37,781 nt of DNA from Pirellulaceae bacterium. Lineage in GTDB: Bacteria > Planctomycetota > Planctomycetia > Pirellulales > Pirellulaceae. A program made the position numbers and the translations under genes. Below, piece by piece: positions 1 to 10,200 of the stretch. Position 1 is the stretch's first letter. Each line of letters opens with the position of its first letter. The stretch spans positions 1-37,781 of the forward strand of contig JAHDXO010000085.1 in assembly GCA_023382975.1 (NCBI GenBank). The letters are read 5' to 3'. Below the pieces are notes generated by a model. That model saw only the letters and a program-made list of their open reading frames with translations, was not told the DNA's origin and made no database searches.

Positions 1-203
1 AGCTGGAAGCTTACCCCACCTCGGTTCTTGCCAGTATTTCAGCAGGCTCCGAAGGAGATGACGTCGTTGGCTTGCACATCGTCATCTTGTTCCGTTTCCA
101 AGATGTCGGAGTGGGCCTTGCCAAGGGGCTTGTCTCCGAAATCCACGGAGTGGATCATCCTTGTGACCACACGTTATTGAACTCTCTCGTGAAGGGCATG
201 GTG

Positions 204-737
204 ATGCAGGAAAAAATTCGCGTCGGGATTGTGACCGTTTCGGATCGAGCCAGTCGCGGCGAGTACGAGGACCGGGGCGGGCCGGCCATCCGGGAGTATC
301 TGACCGAAGTGTTGACATCGGAGTGGACGGGTGTCTGCCGGGTGATTGCCGACGATCAATCACAGATCCAATCAACGCTTTGCGAATTGTGCGACCAGGA
401 GGGATGCTGTCTGGTGGTTACCACCGGTGGCACCGGGCCGGCGGCTCGCGATATGACGCCCGAGGCGACCGAGGCCGTTTGCGAAAAAATGATGCCGGGT
501 TTCGGCGAGTTAATGCGCAAGACTTCGCTGGAGAAGGTGCCTACGGCGATCCTGTCTCGGCAGACCGCGGGCATTCGGGGCAATTCGCTGATCGTCAATC
601 TGCCGGGACAGCCCAAAGCGATTCGCGAGTGCCTGGACGCCGTGTTTCCCGCGATCCCCTACTGCGTTGATTTAATCGGGGGGCCGTATCTGGAAACGAA
701 TCCCACCCGGATCGTCGCTTTCCGGCCGAAGAAATGA
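204..737 (+). CDS. mogA: Molybdopterin adenylyltransferase MogA
   Basis: Adenylylates molybdopterin before molybdate insertion in molybdenum cofactor synthesis; cytoplasmic. The 177-residue product carries the MoCF-binding signature TTGGTGPAARD followed by MTPEAT, then MPGFGELMR, PTAILSRQ and NLPGQPKAIRECLDA, and ends GPYLETNP...AFRPKK. These match MogA closely, better than MoaB. Length fits the family. The frame is open back to base 3 of the window, but I place the start at the ATG at 204, where recognisable family sequence begins (QEKIRVGIVTVSDRAS) and a GAAGG ribosome site lies 8 bases upstream; the ATG at 198 is the alternative. The 68 upstream in-frame codons resemble nothing I know and may be leader DNA. 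No other cofactor gene is adjacent. The next gene is convergent, 42 bp away. Confidence 0.93.
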   Translation: MQEKIRVGIVTVSDRASRGEYEDRGGPAIREYLTEVLTSEWTGVCRVIADDQSQIQSTLCELCDQEGCCLVVTTGGTGPAARDMTPEATEAVCEKMMPGFGELMRKTSLEKVPTAILSRQTAGIRGNSLIVNLPGQPKAIRECLDAVFPAIPYCVDLIGGPYLETNPTRIVAFRPKK

Positions 738-779
738 CCCGCCCGGAGCGGCTGCTCCAATTCTTTCACCATCCGGGTC

Positions 780-2483
780 CTACCGGTCGCGAGCCTCCGG
801 ATGACAGTAGCAACTGGCAACGGGCATCACGTCGGCGCGTGCCCACGCCTGCTCCACCTGCGGAGCGAGAAATTCCGACTCGCGGGTCTTGCCCTGACTC
901 TGCAGCGACTGTTGAAGTCCCAGCAGAGACCAAGCGTTGTTCGGATGCCGCACCAGATCGGCGCGGTAGACGGACTCCGCCTCGGCCGGGCGGTTGTCGG
1001 CCAACAGCAGAGCCCCCAACGCGTGGCGAACCGGTTGCATCCAACCAGGCGGTTCGTCGTAACGCAGGTTGTCCTCCAATTCGACAGCTTGGCGCAGCAA
1101 CGCAAATGCCCTCTCGGCGTCGCCTTCGCGATAGGCCAGTTCACCTTCGGCCATCGTCCGAGCGATGGCGAGAACTTCGGCTGCCGAATTGTTGCCCATT
1201 TTCCACTCGTCAGTCAGTTCCTTGGCGACTTCGTCGAGCCGCTGGAGTTCGCGGCGCGCCTTGTTGGTCTCCCCTAGTGCGGAGAAGGCGACCGAACGAG
1301 CGAAGTGCCGTTCCGCGCGGCTGAACCGCCGCCACGCGTCGGGCTCAGGTTCGTCCAGAATCTGCTGCCATTTTCCAAACCGGATCAGCACGTGCAGCGC
1401 CGTGGGCATGAAGCCGTCCGCGATGGTGACATAGTTCTCCAGGAAGTCGGGCGGAATCAGCTTCTCGATCTTCTTCGCAGCGTCGATTGCCGTCTGGTAT
1501 CGCCCTTCCATCATGGCCGCATAGGCCAGGAAATGGATGTTGTGGATGAAGTACAAGCTGTAGAAGTCGGGTTTCGGAGCCAGCGCGAAATAGGCTTCGT
1601 CCGCCTTGATAGCCTGTTGGTTGGCCCGTACCGCATCGTCGTACCGTCCAACTCGCATGAAGATATGCGACGGCATGTGGACCAAATGCCCCGAGCCCGG
1701 AACCAGGCTCGTAAGCCGCTCGGCCGCTTCGATCCCTTTCTCGGGCCAGGGTGACGCTTCGATGGCGTGGATGTAGAAATGATTGGCGCCGGGATGCAGC
1801 GGCGCCTTGACCAACGTACGTTCCAAGACGGCAGCGATCTCGAGAGTCCGCCCCTTGGGCGCCCCGGCACCTGTCCACAGATCCCACGGCTGCAACGTCA
1901 TCAACGACTCGGCGTACAGCGCACCCACGTCGGGGTCGTCGGGGAACTGGTGCCACACGGCCTCCATCGCCGCAGCGTACTGCTGGTCGAGCGGCGTCCG
2001 GTCCTTGGGCACCGGCCATTGGTAGCGATGGCGGACGGCCTGGACCAGCGCCCGTTCGACGGGTGTCTCGCGATCCAGGGCAGCGACAGCCCGACGCGCG
2101 GCTTCGTCGGCCAGCCGACTCTGCTCTTCGCTCATCTCCGGATTGTTGATGTGCAGACCGCGAGCGTACGCCGAACCCCACCAAGCCATCGCGCACGACG
2201 GATCGATCTCAGCGGCTCTTTCGAACGATCGGATCGCCTCGTCGTGATTGTAGCCGTACAACAGTTGGATGCCCTGGTCGAACCAGCGTTGCGCCTCGGC
2301 CGAATCGGTGGTCACCTTGCGGGCGTATCCCTGGAATCCAGAGTAGAGCTTTGCCGGAGAGGCGAGTTCTTCGGATCGAGCGGTGTCTTCGATAACTCGC
2401 CCTGGACCTTGGTCAGCCATGCCGGTCAGACCGGCACACGCGAGTGCAACGATTGTCAGGCTTCGTGCGCAGAATCGGGACAT
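780..2483 (-). CDS. Exported tetratricopeptide-repeat protein
   Basis: A 567-residue protein of unknown specific role. The start at 2483 is fixed by a perfect AGGAGG seven bases upstream; a second ATG at 2489 directly abuts that site and is less likely. The N-terminus (MSRFCARSLTIVALACAG) is a signal peptide, so the protein is probably periplasmic or membrane-attached. Helical repeats of TPR type begin near residue 66 (WFDQGIQLLYGYNHDEAI, then FERAAEIDPSCAMAWWG) and further Ala/Trp/Tyr-rich helix pairs follow through about residue 540, including HMPSHIFMRVGRYDDAV and DNRPAEAESVYRADL. TPR proteins usually act as scaffolds; no enzymatic motif was seen. The C-terminus carries CYCHPEARDR, with a CxC that could be a metal or redox site. 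It faces mogA tail to tail and is divergent from the gene at 2703. Confidence 0.85.
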   Translation of the reverse strand: MSRFCARSLTIVALACAGLTGMADQGPGRVIEDTARSEELASPAKLYSGFQGYARKVTTDSAEAQRWFDQGIQLLYGYNHDEAIRSFERAAEIDPSCAMAWWGSAYARGLHINNPEMSEEQSRLADEAARRAVAALDRETPVERALVQAVRHRYQWPVPKDRTPLDQQYAAAMEAVWHQFPDDPDVGALYAESLMTLQPWDLWTGAGAPKGRTLEIAAVLERTLVKAPLHPGANHFYIHAIEASPWPEKGIEAAERLTSLVPGSGHLVHMPSHIFMRVGRYDDAVRANQQAIKADEAYFALAPKPDFYSLYFIHNIHFLAYAAMMEGRYQTAIDAAKKIEKLIPPDFLENYVTIADGFMPTALHVLIRFGKWQQILDEPEPDAWRRFSRAERHFARSVAFSALGETNKARRELQRLDEVAKELTDEWKMGNNSAAEVLAIARTMAEGELAYREGDAERAFALLRQAVELEDNLRYDEPPGWMQPVRHALGALLLADNRPAEAESVYRADLVRHPNNAWSLLGLQQSLQSQGKTRESEFLAPQVEQAWARADVMPVASCYCHPEARDR

Positions 2484-2512
2484 GGTCATCCTCCTGTATG
2501 CTTTTGGGCGGT

Positions 2513-2533
2513 TTGCCCGAATAAGCCGGGCAA
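2513..2533. promoter_or_regulatory. Inverted repeat in divergent intergenic region
   Basis: A perfect 7-bp inverted repeat, TTGCCCG / CGGGCAA, separated by 7 bases, lies 30 bp upstream of the TPR gene start and about 170 bp upstream of the gene at 2703. It could be an operator or an RNA hairpin in the 5' leader of the TPR gene. No T-run follows it on either strand, so a terminator is unlikely. Function is inferred only from position. Confidence 0.35.
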
Positions 2534-2702
2534 CTAAGGGAAATACATCTGGCGACGACAAATCCTATGCAAAGATAACTGTGGGGCCAGGCATTCGCGG
2601 CACACGTTTCTCGCCCGAAATCATCAAAAACCAACCGAGGGATCTTGGTCGGAACGTCGTCGCTCGGCCGATATGGTCATGCGAACAAAGAGAGGATGCA
2701 GT

Positions 2703-4067
2703 ATGGTCGTCCGCTGGAGCTCGCTGTCCGTGGTCTTGTTTCTCGCGTGCAGCGGCTCGCCCGCGGCCGCTTGTTCGATGTGTCCGGTCGTCCGCGACAC
2801 CTTGTCGGAAAAGCTGGCACAAGCAGAACTGGCCGTTGTGGCCGAGCTCGAGTCCGTCCAGCGACCCGCCGGACCAGGGGAACGAGCTTCCAGTCCGCCG
2901 GCCCTGTTCGAGAAGCGGCTCGCTCGATTTCGCGTCCTTCGTCTCCTGGGTGAAGGTGCGCTCGACGGCGTCGGCACTTGCGTCGATTTGCTTTGCCGCA
3001 CGCAAGCGTCCACCGGCACGACGTTTCTGCTGCTCGGTTCTGGCGGTCGCGAGCCTGAGTGGTCGGAGCCGATTGAGTTGAGCGCCGCAGCCCTAGACTA
3101 TCTGGATCTACTTCGGGAATTGCCGTCGGTTTCCGCCGAGCGTCTGGCTTTGCTCCTGCCCTACACGAATTCGCCCGACGATCTGGTGGCCGCCGACGCC
3201 TATGCGGAATTGGCCCGGGCCCCGTATGCGGACTACGTCGCGATGCGGACGCAACTGGACCCGCACTGGCTGATCGCGAGAATCCAAGCCGCGGACACCA
3301 AGACCCATTGCCGAATCCTGTACCTGATGCTGCTGAGTGCCTGCGGAACGGTCGAGGACGCGCAGCGACTGGCCGAACTGCTGCGGCAGCGCAACCAGGC
3401 GCAGCAGCCCGTGCTACACGCGGCGATTGCCTGTTATCTGAGGCTGGCCGGGGCGGAAGGCATCGCGCTGGTCGAAGACCTGTTCTTGAAGGATCGGACG
3501 GTCGAGTGGACGGACGCCTACGCCGCCATCGTAGCGATCCGCTACTGCGGCGAAGAATTCGACAATGTCCCTCGGCCTCGTCTGGCCGCCGCGCTGCACC
3601 ACCTGTTGACGCGACCTCGACTGGCCGAGCACGTCCTGGCCGATCTGGCCCGCTGGGGCGACTGGTCGGTCGTCGAACGCCTGCCGAACTTGTTCCGCGA
3701 GGCGTCCGGCGACGACCGCTCGGTTCGTGTGGCGATCGTTCAATACTTGCACGTCTGTCCGCTGCCCGAGGCCAAAGTCCAACTCGAAACGCTACGCCAG
3801 TACGATCCGCAGTCCGTCCGCGCCGCGGAATCCTGGTACGGGCTGGGAGCGGTGGCAGCCAGCGAAACGTCGCACGTTTCGTCGGATGGGCAGACAGCCG
3901 TTTCAAAAAGGACAGTTCCGGCGACGGATACCGCAAGTCTCCGCAACGAATTCGGAGCGAGCACCGCGGTGCGGTGGTTGATGCTCGGCGGCGCCGCGAT
4001 CCTGGTCTGCCTGCTCGCGGCGGGCGGAGTCGTCCGCTCGCCGGTGGCAAAAGAACCGGGGTTGTGA
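2703..4067 (+). CDS. Exported, C-terminally membrane-anchored HEAT-like protein
   Basis: A 454-residue protein I do not recognise by family. The start at 2703 has AGAGG seven bases upstream; an in-frame ATG at 2673 lacks a ribosome site. A signal peptide (VVRWSSLSVVLFLACSGS) is followed by the cysteine pair CSMC, then a roughly 100-residue beta-rich segment (FEKRLARFRVLRLLGEG ... TTFLLLGSG) that resembles the NTR/netrin-like modules of secreted proteins, but this is tentative. Residues about 150-390 are helix pairs of HEAT/Armadillo style (LLPYTNSPDDLVAADAYAEL, AIACYLRLAGAEGIALVED). A transmembrane segment (WLMLGGAAILVCLLAAGG) near the end with a short basic tail suggests anchoring with the bulk outside the cytoplasm. 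The left boundary of the defence island starts 26 bp after its stop, so this gene was originally convergent with the alcohol dehydrogenase now at 18.4 kb. Confidence 0.75.
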   Translation: MVVRWSSLSVVLFLACSGSPAAACSMCPVVRDTLSEKLAQAELAVVAELESVQRPAGPGERASSPPALFEKRLARFRVLRLLGEGALDGVGTCVDLLCRTQASTGTTFLLLGSGGREPEWSEPIELSAAALDYLDLLRELPSVSAERLALLLPYTNSPDDLVAADAYAELARAPYADYVAMRTQLDPHWLIARIQAADTKTHCRILYLMLLSACGTVEDAQRLAELLRQRNQAQQPVLHAAIACYLRLAGAEGIALVEDLFLKDRTVEWTDAYAAIVAIRYCGEEFDNVPRPRLAAALHHLLTRPRLAEHVLADLARWGDWSVVERLPNLFREASGDDRSVRVAIVQYLHVCPLPEAKVQLETLRQYDPQSVRAAESWYGLGAVAASETSHVSSDGQTAVSKRTVPATDTASLRNEFGASTAVRWLMLGGAAILVCLLAAGGVVRSPVAKEPGL

Positions 4068-4093
4068 CGAAGTGAGAATCTGAAATGACCACA

Positions 4094-4195
4094 TCACCAT
4101 GCCTTTTGCAGGATCTCCGTGAGCGCCGCGTCGGACAGGGTGACCGGGTTGTAACGCATGCTGCTCGCCTTGCGAGCCAGCGAGACGAGGTCGGC
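4094..4195 (-). repeat. Left direct repeat: detached alcohol dehydrogenase 3' end
   Basis: On the minus strand this encodes the last 33 residues plus stop of the alcohol dehydrogenase (ADLVSLARKASSMRYN ... TEILQKAW). It matches 18389-18490 at 99 of 102 positions. The three differences are at 4095 (stop TGA here, TAA in the intact gene), 4130 (Asp GAC here, GAT there) and 4187 (Leu CTC here, CTG there), so none changes the protein. Similarity stops sharply on both sides. An open frame continues upstream to 4420 on the minus strand, but that part is not dehydrogenase sequence, so I treat this as a gene-end fragment and not as a gene. Confidence 0.92.
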
Positions 4196-4240
4196 GACTG
4201 GCTCCGTTTCTTGGACGTGTTGTTGAAGCGATCCCATGTT

Positions 4241-4249
4241 TGGTAGTAT
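4241..4249 (+). promoter_or_regulatory. Candidate extended -10 promoter of the defence operon
   Basis: TGGTAGTAT fits an extended -10 (TGn plus TAGTAT) and resembles the TGnTAGAAT elements seen before the genes at 26504 and 32636. It lies just inside the left repeat and about 140 bp before the helicase start, in the only intergenic stretch of the island (4196-4388). No good -35 was found. Weak evidence. Confidence 0.3.
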
Positions 4250-4388
4250 TTGGCGTTGGCTGGTCCCAGTGGCAACGTAAGGTTGGTCGCGCAGAGAAAT
4301 TGGGCAGGGACGTTGACCATCAACGGCTCTCGTGTGTTTCGGCACTCGGCTTACCCCGGTCGTGCGGAGACGATCAGGAACTTGGCGT

Positions 4389-7256
4389 ATGAATCCCGGA
4401 AGCATCGTTCGTTGCCGCAACCGTGATTGGGTCTTGTTGCCTGGCGACGAACCCGATATTCACCTGTTGCGCCCGTTGACCGGGGCAACGGATGACGTCG
4501 TCGCGGTCCACAAACGACTGGCCGACCTGATCGGTTGTACGGTCCAGGAGGAGCGGCTTTCTTCAGCCGCGTTTCCCTTGCCCACTTCGGACGATCTCGC
4601 CGATGCGGCCAGCGCTCACCTGCTCTGGCAGGCCGCACGACTCACGCTGCGCGAGGGTGCGACGCCGTTCCGCTCGCTGGGCCGCGTTTCTATCCGACCG
4701 CGAATGTACCAGTTCGTGCCGTTGCTGATGGCTTTGCGGTTGGACCCTGTCCGCATCTTGATCGCCGACGATGTCGGCGTGGGCAAGACCATTGAAGCCC
4801 TCTTGGTTGGACGGGAATTGCATGATCGGGGGGAAATCAAGCGGATTTGTGTGCTTTGCCCGCCCTATCTGTGCGAACAATGGCAGCAGGAATTGTCCGA
4901 GAAGTTCAATCTGGAGGCCGTCATCATCCGTTCGGGCACGGTGGGACAACTGGAACGTCGCAAGGCGAGTCAGGAGAGTATTTACAAGTATTACCCAATT
5001 CAGGTTGCGAGTATCGACTTTCTGAAGAGCGACCGGAACCGCCATCTTTTCCTCCTTGACTGTCCGGATTTGGTCATCGTGGACGAGGCTCATGGCGCCG
5101 CCGCGTCGTCCGGCAAGAATCAGAACCAGCATCAACGTCATCAATTGGTTCGGGAGATCGCCTCCCGGGTGCATCAGCATCTGATTCTGTTGACGGCGAC
5201 CCCCCATAGCGGGATAGAAAACGCTTTCCGCTCGCTGCTTTCTCTGCTTCGGCCCGAGTTTGGTCAGTGGGATACGGCGTCGCTGGAGGAACCCGAGCGG
5301 ATCGAACTGGCAAGGCACTTCGTTCAGCGGACTCGCCGCGACATCGAACACGATTGGGAAGGGGAACACTGTTTTCCGCGGCGCGAGTCGTCCGACGAAA
5401 CCTACCGGCTTTCGCGGACGTACCAGGATCTGTTCTCCAAGACTTATGACTTCTGCTCGGAATTGGTCAGGACGGGGCAGAATCTGAGCAAACGCCACCA
5501 GCGTGTCCGGTATTGGGGGGCGTTGGCGCTATTGCGCTGCGTCATGTCCAGTCCGGCGGCAGCGGTAGCCGCGTTGGCTTCGCGCCACGATGCCCTGCAT
5601 TCGGACGACGACGAACCGGATTTCCGGTCCTTCGTTTTCGAGTCGGCCGAAGACCAAACGGATGATGACCAACCGACCCCGCCTGTCGAGTCGGCCGAAG
5701 CCACGATGAACGAGGCGGACCGCCGAAGACTGCGGCAGTTGGGCAAAGTCGCGGCGACGCTCCTCGATTCGTTGGGCGACACCAAGATGGACGGTTGTGC
5801 CGCCTTGGTCTCGAAACTCCTGACCGAAGGTTTTCATCCGATCGTCTGGTGCCGATATATCGCCACGGCGGATTACTTGGCCGAACGGCTTCAGAGACTT
5901 CTCAAACGCACTCACGCGAATGTCCGAGTGGTGTCGATCACGGGTCGTATCGGGGACGAAGAACGCCGGGCCAAGGTCGACGAGCTGGCCGAGGAGCCCT
6001 GCCGAGTCCTAGTCGCCACGGACTGCTTGAGCGAGGGGATCAACTTGCAACACGCCTTCAGCGCCGTCTTGCACTACGACCTGCCGTGGAACCCGAATCG
6101 CTTGGAGCAGCGCGAGGGCCGCGTCGACCGCTATGGTCAGAACGCCAAGGTGGTAAAGTCCATCCGGTATTTCAGTCCCGACAGCCCCGTCGACGGCGTG
6201 GTGCTCAAGGTCCTGCTCGACAAAGCCTGCGAGATCCACAAGACGCTGGGCACCTATGTCCCAGTGCCGGCGGAGAGTGAAACCGTTACCGAAGCATTGC
6301 TGAACGCTCTCTTCTTGCGGGCCAAGCCGGGCAAGGAGGCTGCCTCGAAGCAATTGATGTTGGACTTCGGCGAGACCGAACCGGAAGTGCAAGCCTTTCA
6401 TCGGCGCTGGGAACTTGACGCCCAGCGGGAGAAGATCAGCCGTACCCGTTTCGCCCAACGTGCGCTGAAGCCGGGCGACGTGCGTCAGGATTTGGAGGCG
6501 ACCGATACCGTACTCGGCGACCCGGACGCCGTCCGCGAGTTCGTCCTCGCTGCAGCGCAACGCCTTGGGCTGAGCATCGTCGCCGACAAGCGTTCCCGGG
6601 TGTATCGCGTGGCGATCGGTCCGGAAGCTCTTGCAACCGTGCCCGCGGCCGTTGCTTTCGCGCTGCCCGCTGCGGGTACGAAACAGTGGCTGATCAGTTT
6701 CGAGTCGCCCACACCGGAGGGAGCGGAGTATCTGGGCCGCAATCACCCGTTTGTGAGCGCACAGGCGCGCTTCCTGATGGAAGAAGCCATGACCAAGGGC
6801 GGTGCGGCGACGGCCACTCGATGCGGCGTGATCCGTAGCCGAACCGTTTCACGCCTGACCACCATCCTGCTGTTGCGCGTCCGGTATCTGCTGAGCCAAC
6901 CCGACCGACCGTCGCTTCTGTCGGAAGAGGTGATGGTCGTGGGCGAGTCCACTAGCGGGCCAGGCGGTGCGGCCGAGTGGGACGTGGGCGACGAGCCGTT
7001 CCGGTTGCTGGCCCAAGCCAAACCGGATGCGAACGTGCCGATGGCCGAAAAGAAACAACTGATCGATCAGACGCTTCAACGCTGGCCGGCAATCGAAGTG
7101 GCGATCCGGCCGTTGATCCAGGCGCGAGCCGTGGAGTTGCAGGAGAGCCATAAGCGCGTCCGTCAGGCGGTTTCCTTGAAGATTCGGCAACTGTCCCTGG
7201 CCCCCCAGTTGCCCCCAGACTTGCTTGGCCTGCTTGTACTGCAACCAATGGTTTGA
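4389..7256 (+). CDS. SNF2/RapA-family helicase, DrmD-like
   Basis: A 955-residue superfamily 2 ATPase that probably translocates on duplex DNA. The start at 4389 is chosen because AGGAA lies 8 bases upstream and MNPGSIVRCRNRDWVLLPG begins well-structured sequence; an earlier in-frame ATG at 4332 lacks a ribosome site. Motifs in order: Walker A DDVGVGKT (Lys133), motif Ia VLCPPYLCEQW, DEAH box VDEAHGAA (Asp232), motif III LLTATPHSG, and the C-terminal helicase half with ATDCLSEGINLQHA, YDLPWNPNRLEQREGR and VDRYGQ. The last motif is typical of SNF2/RapA proteins. Length and the downstream neighbour (an N6 methyltransferase starting two bases after the stop) match DrmD of class 1 DISARM. It is the first gene of the operon. 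It could instead belong to another SNF2 group found in restriction-modification loci. Confidence 0.88.
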   Translation: MNPGSIVRCRNRDWVLLPGDEPDIHLLRPLTGATDDVVAVHKRLADLIGCTVQEERLSSAAFPLPTSDDLADAASAHLLWQAARLTLREGATPFRSLGRVSIRPRMYQFVPLLMALRLDPVRILIADDVGVGKTIEALLVGRELHDRGEIKRICVLCPPYLCEQWQQELSEKFNLEAVIIRSGTVGQLERRKASQESIYKYYPIQVASIDFLKSDRNRHLFLLDCPDLVIVDEAHGAAASSGKNQNQHQRHQLVREIASRVHQHLILLTATPHSGIENAFRSLLSLLRPEFGQWDTASLEEPERIELARHFVQRTRRDIEHDWEGEHCFPRRESSDETYRLSRTYQDLFSKTYDFCSELVRTGQNLSKRHQRVRYWGALALLRCVMSSPAAAVAALASRHDALHSDDDEPDFRSFVFESAEDQTDDDQPTPPVESAEATMNEADRRRLRQLGKVAATLLDSLGDTKMDGCAALVSKLLTEGFHPIVWCRYIATADYLAERLQRLLKRTHANVRVVSITGRIGDEERRAKVDELAEEPCRVLVATDCLSEGINLQHAFSAVLHYDLPWNPNRLEQREGRVDRYGQNAKVVKSIRYFSPDSPVDGVVLKVLLDKACEIHKTLGTYVPVPAESETVTEALLNALFLRAKPGKEAASKQLMLDFGETEPEVQAFHRRWELDAQREKISRTRFAQRALKPGDVRQDLEATDTVLGDPDAVREFVLAAAQRLGLSIVADKRSRVYRVAIGPEALATVPAAVAFALPAAGTKQWLISFESPTPEGAEYLGRNHPFVSAQARFLMEEAMTKGGAATATRCGVIRSRTVSRLTTILLLRVRYLLSQPDRPSLLSEEVMVVGESTSGPGGAAEWDVGDEPFRLLAQAKPDANVPMAEKKQLIDQTLQRWPAIEVAIRPLIQARAVELQESHKRVRQAVSLKIRQLSLAPQLPPDLLGLLVLQPMV

Positions 7257-7258
7257 CC

Positions 7259-10200
7259 ATGTCGCTGTATCCGTCAATTCGCATCGAAGGCGCCCTGCTT
7301 GGGTCGGATGTGCTCGATCAGCTTGTCAGCGGCGAGTTGCCCGGCCAGCGGCCTGCGGACTTTGGCCTGGAGGGCAAACGGAATCTGACCGACGAGATCG
7401 CTGCGACGTTTGCCAACGCCCGGGCGCTGTGGGGAGTTTATCAGCATCGCTTGGATCGCTTGAAAAGCGACGATTTAGCGACCAGTGTCACGCGCGACGC
7501 CTGGGCAATCCCTTTCCTGGGCCTGCTCGGCTACGAGTTGCGGTACAATCCCAAAGCCTATGAGGTGGACGGATTGACGTTCGCCATCTCCCATCGCGCC
7601 GGCGAATCGGTCGAGACGCCGCCGGTGCATATCGTCGGACTTCGGCAGCCGCTGGGCCGCGTGCCGCCGTCAGGTCGTCCGCGTCTGGCTCCCCATTCGC
7701 TGGTCCAAGAGTACCTGAATCGCACCGAGAATCTGTGGGGAGTGGTCACCAACGGCGCGACGCTCCGATTGCTGCGCGATTGTACGTTCGTCCGTCGCCA
7801 GGCGTACATCGAGTTCGACTTGCCCGGCATGTTGGAAGAGAAACGCTTCCAAGACTTCGCCGCGCTCTACCGACTGCTGCATCGTTCGCGGTTGCCCCGC
7901 GGCGTTGAAGATGCCAACGATTGCTTCCTGGAAAAGTACTTTGCCCATTCGATCGAACAGGGTGGCCGGGTGCGCGAGCACCTGCGCGACGGCGTCGAGG
8001 AATGTTTGATCTTATTGGGCAACGGATTCTTGCGGCATCCCGCCAACGAGGAACTCCGACAATGGGTCGCACCCGGCTACAACGATCCAGACCGGATCAG
8101 CGAACCTGCGTTCTACCGCCAGTTGCTGATTCTCGTCTATCGGTTCCTGTTCCTGCTGGTGTCCGAAGACCGCGGTCTGTTGAGCCCTGATCCGCTGTAC
8201 CGGCAACACTACGGCGTGGCTCGACTGCGCCGGCTGCTCGATCATCGATCCGCTTTCACGGACCACGACGATCTATGGCAATCGCTCCGCGTTCTGTGGT
8301 TGGTGTTGACCCACGAGCAGCCGCAGGCCGCGCTGAACAACCGGACGATGGCCGCCGCGCTGGGGCTGCCGGTGTTGAACGGCGACCTGTTCGCTCGGCA
8401 GAAGCTGGACCAATGTACGATCAGCAACCGGGATCTGCTCGAAGCGTTCTGGCGGTTGGCCTGGTACCAGGAGAGTCCCACCAGTCCCCCGCGACGCGTG
8501 AATTATGCCGCGTTGGACGTCGAGGAACTCGGTTCGGTCTACGAGAGCCTGCTGGAACTTCATCCGTTGATCGACTGCACGGCAACTCGCCATCCCACGT
8601 TCGACTTCATCAAAGGCGGTGGACGCAAGGAAACTGGCTCGTACTACACGCCGCCGCAGTTGGTCAACGAGGTGATTCAGTCGGCGCTCGATCCCGTGAT
8701 CGCTGATCGTTTGGCAGCGGCAAAGCCAACGGGCCGCGAGCGCGCCTTGTTGTCGATCCGCGTGTGCGACCCTGCCTGCGGTTCGGGACACTTCCTGCTG
8801 GCCGCAGCGCGCCGCATCGGCAAGGAGCTGGCGCGGATCCGTACCGGGGAAGACGAGCCATCACCCGAACGCATCCGGGAAGCCGTGCGGGACGCCGTCT
8901 CGCACTGCATCTACGGCGTCGACCGCAACCCGCTGGCCGTCGATCTCTGCCGCGTCGCGCTGTGGCTGGAAGGCCACACGGCCGACAAGCCGTTGACGTT
9001 CCTCGATCACCGCATCCGCTGCGGGGACTCGCTGGTCGGCGTGTTCGATCTGGAAGTCCTGCAAGAGGGAATCCCGGACGAAGCGTTCAGTCCGCTGGAA
9101 GGCGACGATCGGGCCGTGGCGCGCGAACTGGCTCGCCAAAACCGCGAAGAGCGACGCGGCGCGCGCGATCTGTTCGACGATCGACGCGGGGCGGAACTGG
9201 TCGAACTCCAGCAGCACAGCCGCGAACTGGATGCCATCGCCGACGATTGCCCGGAAGCGATCCGCCGGAAGAAAAATCTGTTCGAGCAGAGTCACGCCGA
9301 CCCGGCATGGCTCCACCGCAAGGAACTGTGCGATCTGTGGACCGCCGCGTTTTTCCAGCCGCTGCAACCCGACACGCCGACGATTACCACCGCGGTCCTC
9401 GACCAGTACACCGGCGGACGGCGTGACGACGAGCGTCTCATGAGCCGCGCCCGGGTCGTTTCGAAGCTGCAACGGTTCTTTCATTGGCCGCTGGAGTTTC
9501 CCGAGGTTTTCGCCGACGGCGGCTTCGACGTTCTGCTCTCCAATCCGCCGTGGGAACGAGTCAAACTGCAGGAGCAGGAGTTTTTCGCCACGCGCGATGC
9601 CCGGATCGCCACGGCCAAGAACAAGGCAGCGCGGGCGAAGTTGATCCAGCAGTTGCCCAAAGACAATCCGCCGCTGCATCGCGAATTTGTCGAGGCCCTG
9701 CGCGCGGCGGGCGGCGCCAGTACTTTGCTGCGCGGCGGTGGGCGTTTCCCGCTGACCGGCCGAGGCGACATCAACACCTATGCCGTGTTCGCCGAACTCG
9801 CGTCCTCCGCCATCAACGGCCACGGACGGGCTGGGCTGATCTTGCCAAAGGGCATCGCCACCGATGATACGACGAAGCACTTCTTCGGCTCGATTGTCAG
9901 TAGCGGGCGTCTGGTCGATCTGATCGGCTTCGAAAACGAGGAGTTCATCTTCCCGGCGATCGATCACCGCGTCACGTTTTGCAAGATGACGATTGCGGGC
10001 ATCGACACAGGAGAACACCGAAGCCGCATCGGATTCTTCATCCGCCGCTTTTCGCAGCTTTCCGAGGAGCAGCGGTTCTTCTCGTTGGACAAGTCCGAAT
10101 TCTGGCTGCTCAACCCGAACACTGGCAATTGCCCGATCTTTCGCACTCAGGCGGATGCGGAATTGACCAAGGCCATCTACCGCCGCGTCCCGGTGCTGTG

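Noticed and set aside
3..203. N-terminal extension of mogA, open to the window edge
   Set aside because: Sequence before the ATG at 204 does not resemble MogA, and a good ribosome site directly precedes 204.
2677..4323. Open frame on the minus strand (548 codons) over the membrane-anchored protein and the left repeat
   Set aside because: Arg/Pro/Ser-rich composition with no domain; it crosses the island boundary, which a real conserved gene would not be expected to do.
4094..4420. Minus-strand frame of 108 codons ending in the dehydrogenase C-terminus
   Set aside because: Only its last 34 codons are dehydrogenase; the rest is unrelated island DNA. It is a junction product and not a gene.
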